The notes under the pieces were generated by a model. The model ran no database searches and was not told where the DNA came from. It saw nothing but the letters and a program-made list of their open reading frames with translations. DNA of 64,000 nucleotides from Planctomycetota bacterium (GTDB lineage: Bacteria; Planctomycetota; SZUA-567; H5-PLA8): the NCBI GenBank assembly GCA_015075375.1, contig JABTUM010000004.1, forward strand, positions 496,001-560,000, read 5' to 3'. Position 1 is the stretch's first letter; each line of letters opens with the position of its first letter. A program made the position numbers and the translations under genes. Positions 63,073 through 64,000 of this stretch are shown here, in pieces.

Positions 63073-63753
63073 ATGAATAAACCAGACGCGACCTCGTCGG
63101 AATCTCAGAGCACACCGGTGCAAGGTTCCGCCGTATCGGCGGGCCCGCCGGTGGACCCGGAGGACGGCCCGCTGGTGGAGCGTGCTCTGGGCGGCGACGC
63201 GGAGGCGTTCGAGCGGCTGTTCGTGAAGTATCGCCAGCGCGTGTACGCGGCGGCGTGGCGGGTGCTGCACGACGAAGAGGCGGCGCTGGACGTGGTTCAA
63301 GATGCGTTCGTGAAGGCGTACGAACGCTTGGGGGATTTGCGCGGCGAAAGCCGGTTCTTCCCTTGGCTGCGGCGGATCGCGGTCAACTTGGCCATCGACC
63401 GCGTGCGGCACATCAAGCGGGGGGTGGAAGTCGGGTTTGACGAAGCCCAATTCGGACGGGGCGAGGAAGCGGACGGCGACCGGTTGCCGGGCGATCCCGA
63501 CGAACGCGCCCGCCGCGAGAGCCCGGTGCGCAAAGCGGAGCTGTCCGAGTTCGGCTCCAGCTTGGAGCAGGCGCTGGGCAAGCTGACGGAGGCGCACCGG
63601 ACGGTCTTCCTGCTGCATGCCGCCGAAGGGATGTCGTACCGCGAGATTGCCGATGCGATCGGGTGTAACATCGGGACCGTGATGTCGCGCTTGTTCTACG
63701 CGCGCAAGAAGCTGCAGGAACTGCTGGCTCCGCACCTGGAAGGCGAGAGCTAG
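63073..63753 (+). CDS. ECF-type RNA polymerase sigma factor
   Basis: 226 aa from ATG 63073 (GTG 63040 would add 11 residues; neither has a clear ribosome site). Sigma region 2: AEAFERLFVKYRQRVYAAAW, ALDVVQDAFVKAYERL, FFPWLRRIAVNLAIDRVR. Region 4: LTEAHRTVFLLHAAEGMSYR then IADAIGCNIGTVMSRLFYAR. A Ser/Pro-rich N-terminus and a charged insert between the regions are seen. The gene starting 93 bases later looks like its anti-sigma factor, so envelope or stress signals are likely inputs. Confidence 0.93.
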   Translation: MNKPDATSSESQSTPVQGSAVSAGPPVDPEDGPLVERALGGDAEAFERLFVKYRQRVYAAAWRVLHDEEAALDVVQDAFVKAYERLGDLRGESRFFPWLRRIAVNLAIDRVRHIKRGVEVGFDEAQFGRGEEADGDRLPGDPDERARRESPVRKAELSEFGSSLEQALGKLTEAHRTVFLLHAAEGMSYREIADAIGCNIGTVMSRLFYARKKLQELLAPHLEGES

Positions 63754-63846
63754 CCGCTAAAAGGACGGGCCGAACGGGCCCAATGTGACGAATAAGAAAG
63801 AGAGGCCTCTCTGCGGCGGGCGAGCCGCGCGGGAAGCGGGTGTAAA

Positions 63847-64000
63847 ATGGCCAACGAAGCGCTGCTGGAAAAACTCTCCGCGTACGCGGACGGCGAGCTG
63901 GACGCCGCGGGGGTGGCTGAAGTCGAAGCCGCCCTGGCGCGCGACGCGGCTCTGGGCCGTACGCTCGCGCAGTTCAAGCGCCTGCAGGCCGAAGCCGCCC
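63847..64000 (+). CDS. Probable anti-sigma factor, N-terminal part (cut by window edge)
   Basis: The first 51 codons of an open frame that leaves the window. It starts at ATG 63847. The opening LLEKLSAYADGELDAAGVAE with VEAALARDAALGRTLAQF resembles the N-terminal anti-sigma domain of factors paired with ECF sigmas. The Zn-binding HxxxC is not seen in this part. Its place 93 bases after the sigma gene supports the call, and membrane topology lies beyond the edge. Confidence 0.65.
   Translation, partial: MANEALLEKLSAYADGELDAAGVAEVEAALARDAALGRTLAQFKRLQAEAA

Overview
The window is GC-rich bacterial chromosome (by eye about 60-65% GC) with long antisense open frames, as expected at that base composition. 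I see no rRNA, tRNA, CRISPR or prophage. The gene content suggests a member of the PVC superphylum or a neighbouring lineage, most likely planctomycete-like. The reasons are a giant DUF4175-type membrane protein with Gln-rich repeats, secreted HEAT, Kelch and NPCBM proteins, a membrane-anchored prenyltransferase/squalene-oxidase-type toroid protein, tandem ExbD genes, FHA proteins with a DUF4388/PATAN-like tail, an archaeal/eukaryotic-type prolyl-tRNA synthetase and a DUF6259-like glycosidase. The phylum is an inference from these families and was not tested.

Layout. 1-6.9 kb: minus-strand L-rhamnose catabolic cluster (DeoR regulator, FGGY kinase, RhaI isomerase, bifunctional aldolase/lactaldehyde dehydrogenase, DUF4432 epimerase-like protein cut by the left edge). 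The expected route is rhamnose to rhamnulose to rhamnulose-1-P to DHAP plus lactaldehyde, then lactate. 7-15.4 kb: a small membrane protein, then a minus-strand run of two MBL-fold proteins, an NPCBM protein, a HEAT protein and a Kelch protein, mostly exported. 15.4-19.4 kb: accessory region with a RAYT (REP-associated tyrosine transposase) gene bracketed by inverted three-hairpin elements, further solo copies of the element, small genes and a 29-unit octamer array.

19.4-26.5 kb: the 1940-aa DUF4175-type protein and its HEAT/poly-Q partner. 26.5-36.3 kb: small membrane proteins, a divergent PhyH/AraC pair, two paralogous FHA/PATAN-like proteins, a five-PAS hybrid histidine kinase, an amidotransferase-like (BPL_N) protein and a single-domain response regulator. 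36.5-43.1 kb: proS, a zinc-ribbon membrane protein, the toroid protein, a GT-C-like glycosyltransferase and a mini release factor. 43.1-46 kb: minus-strand operon of a ferritin-like diiron oxygenase, a fatty acyl-AMP ligase and an acyl carrier protein, which looks like a compact acyl-ACP modification pathway.

46-53.7 kb: gatC, a beta-helix-like secreted protein, a GntR-LacI hybrid regulator with a large secreted glycosidase-like protein, and two ExbD genes. 54-64 kb: alr, tyrS, dgt, the pstSCAB phosphate transporter (listed in transcription order), an ArsR regulator, a lipocalin-like protein, a HIT protein, and an ECF sigma factor followed by the start of a probable anti-sigma factor cut by the right edge. 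The least explained parts are the RAYT/REP region with its octamer array and the diiron oxygenase/FAAL/ACP operon.
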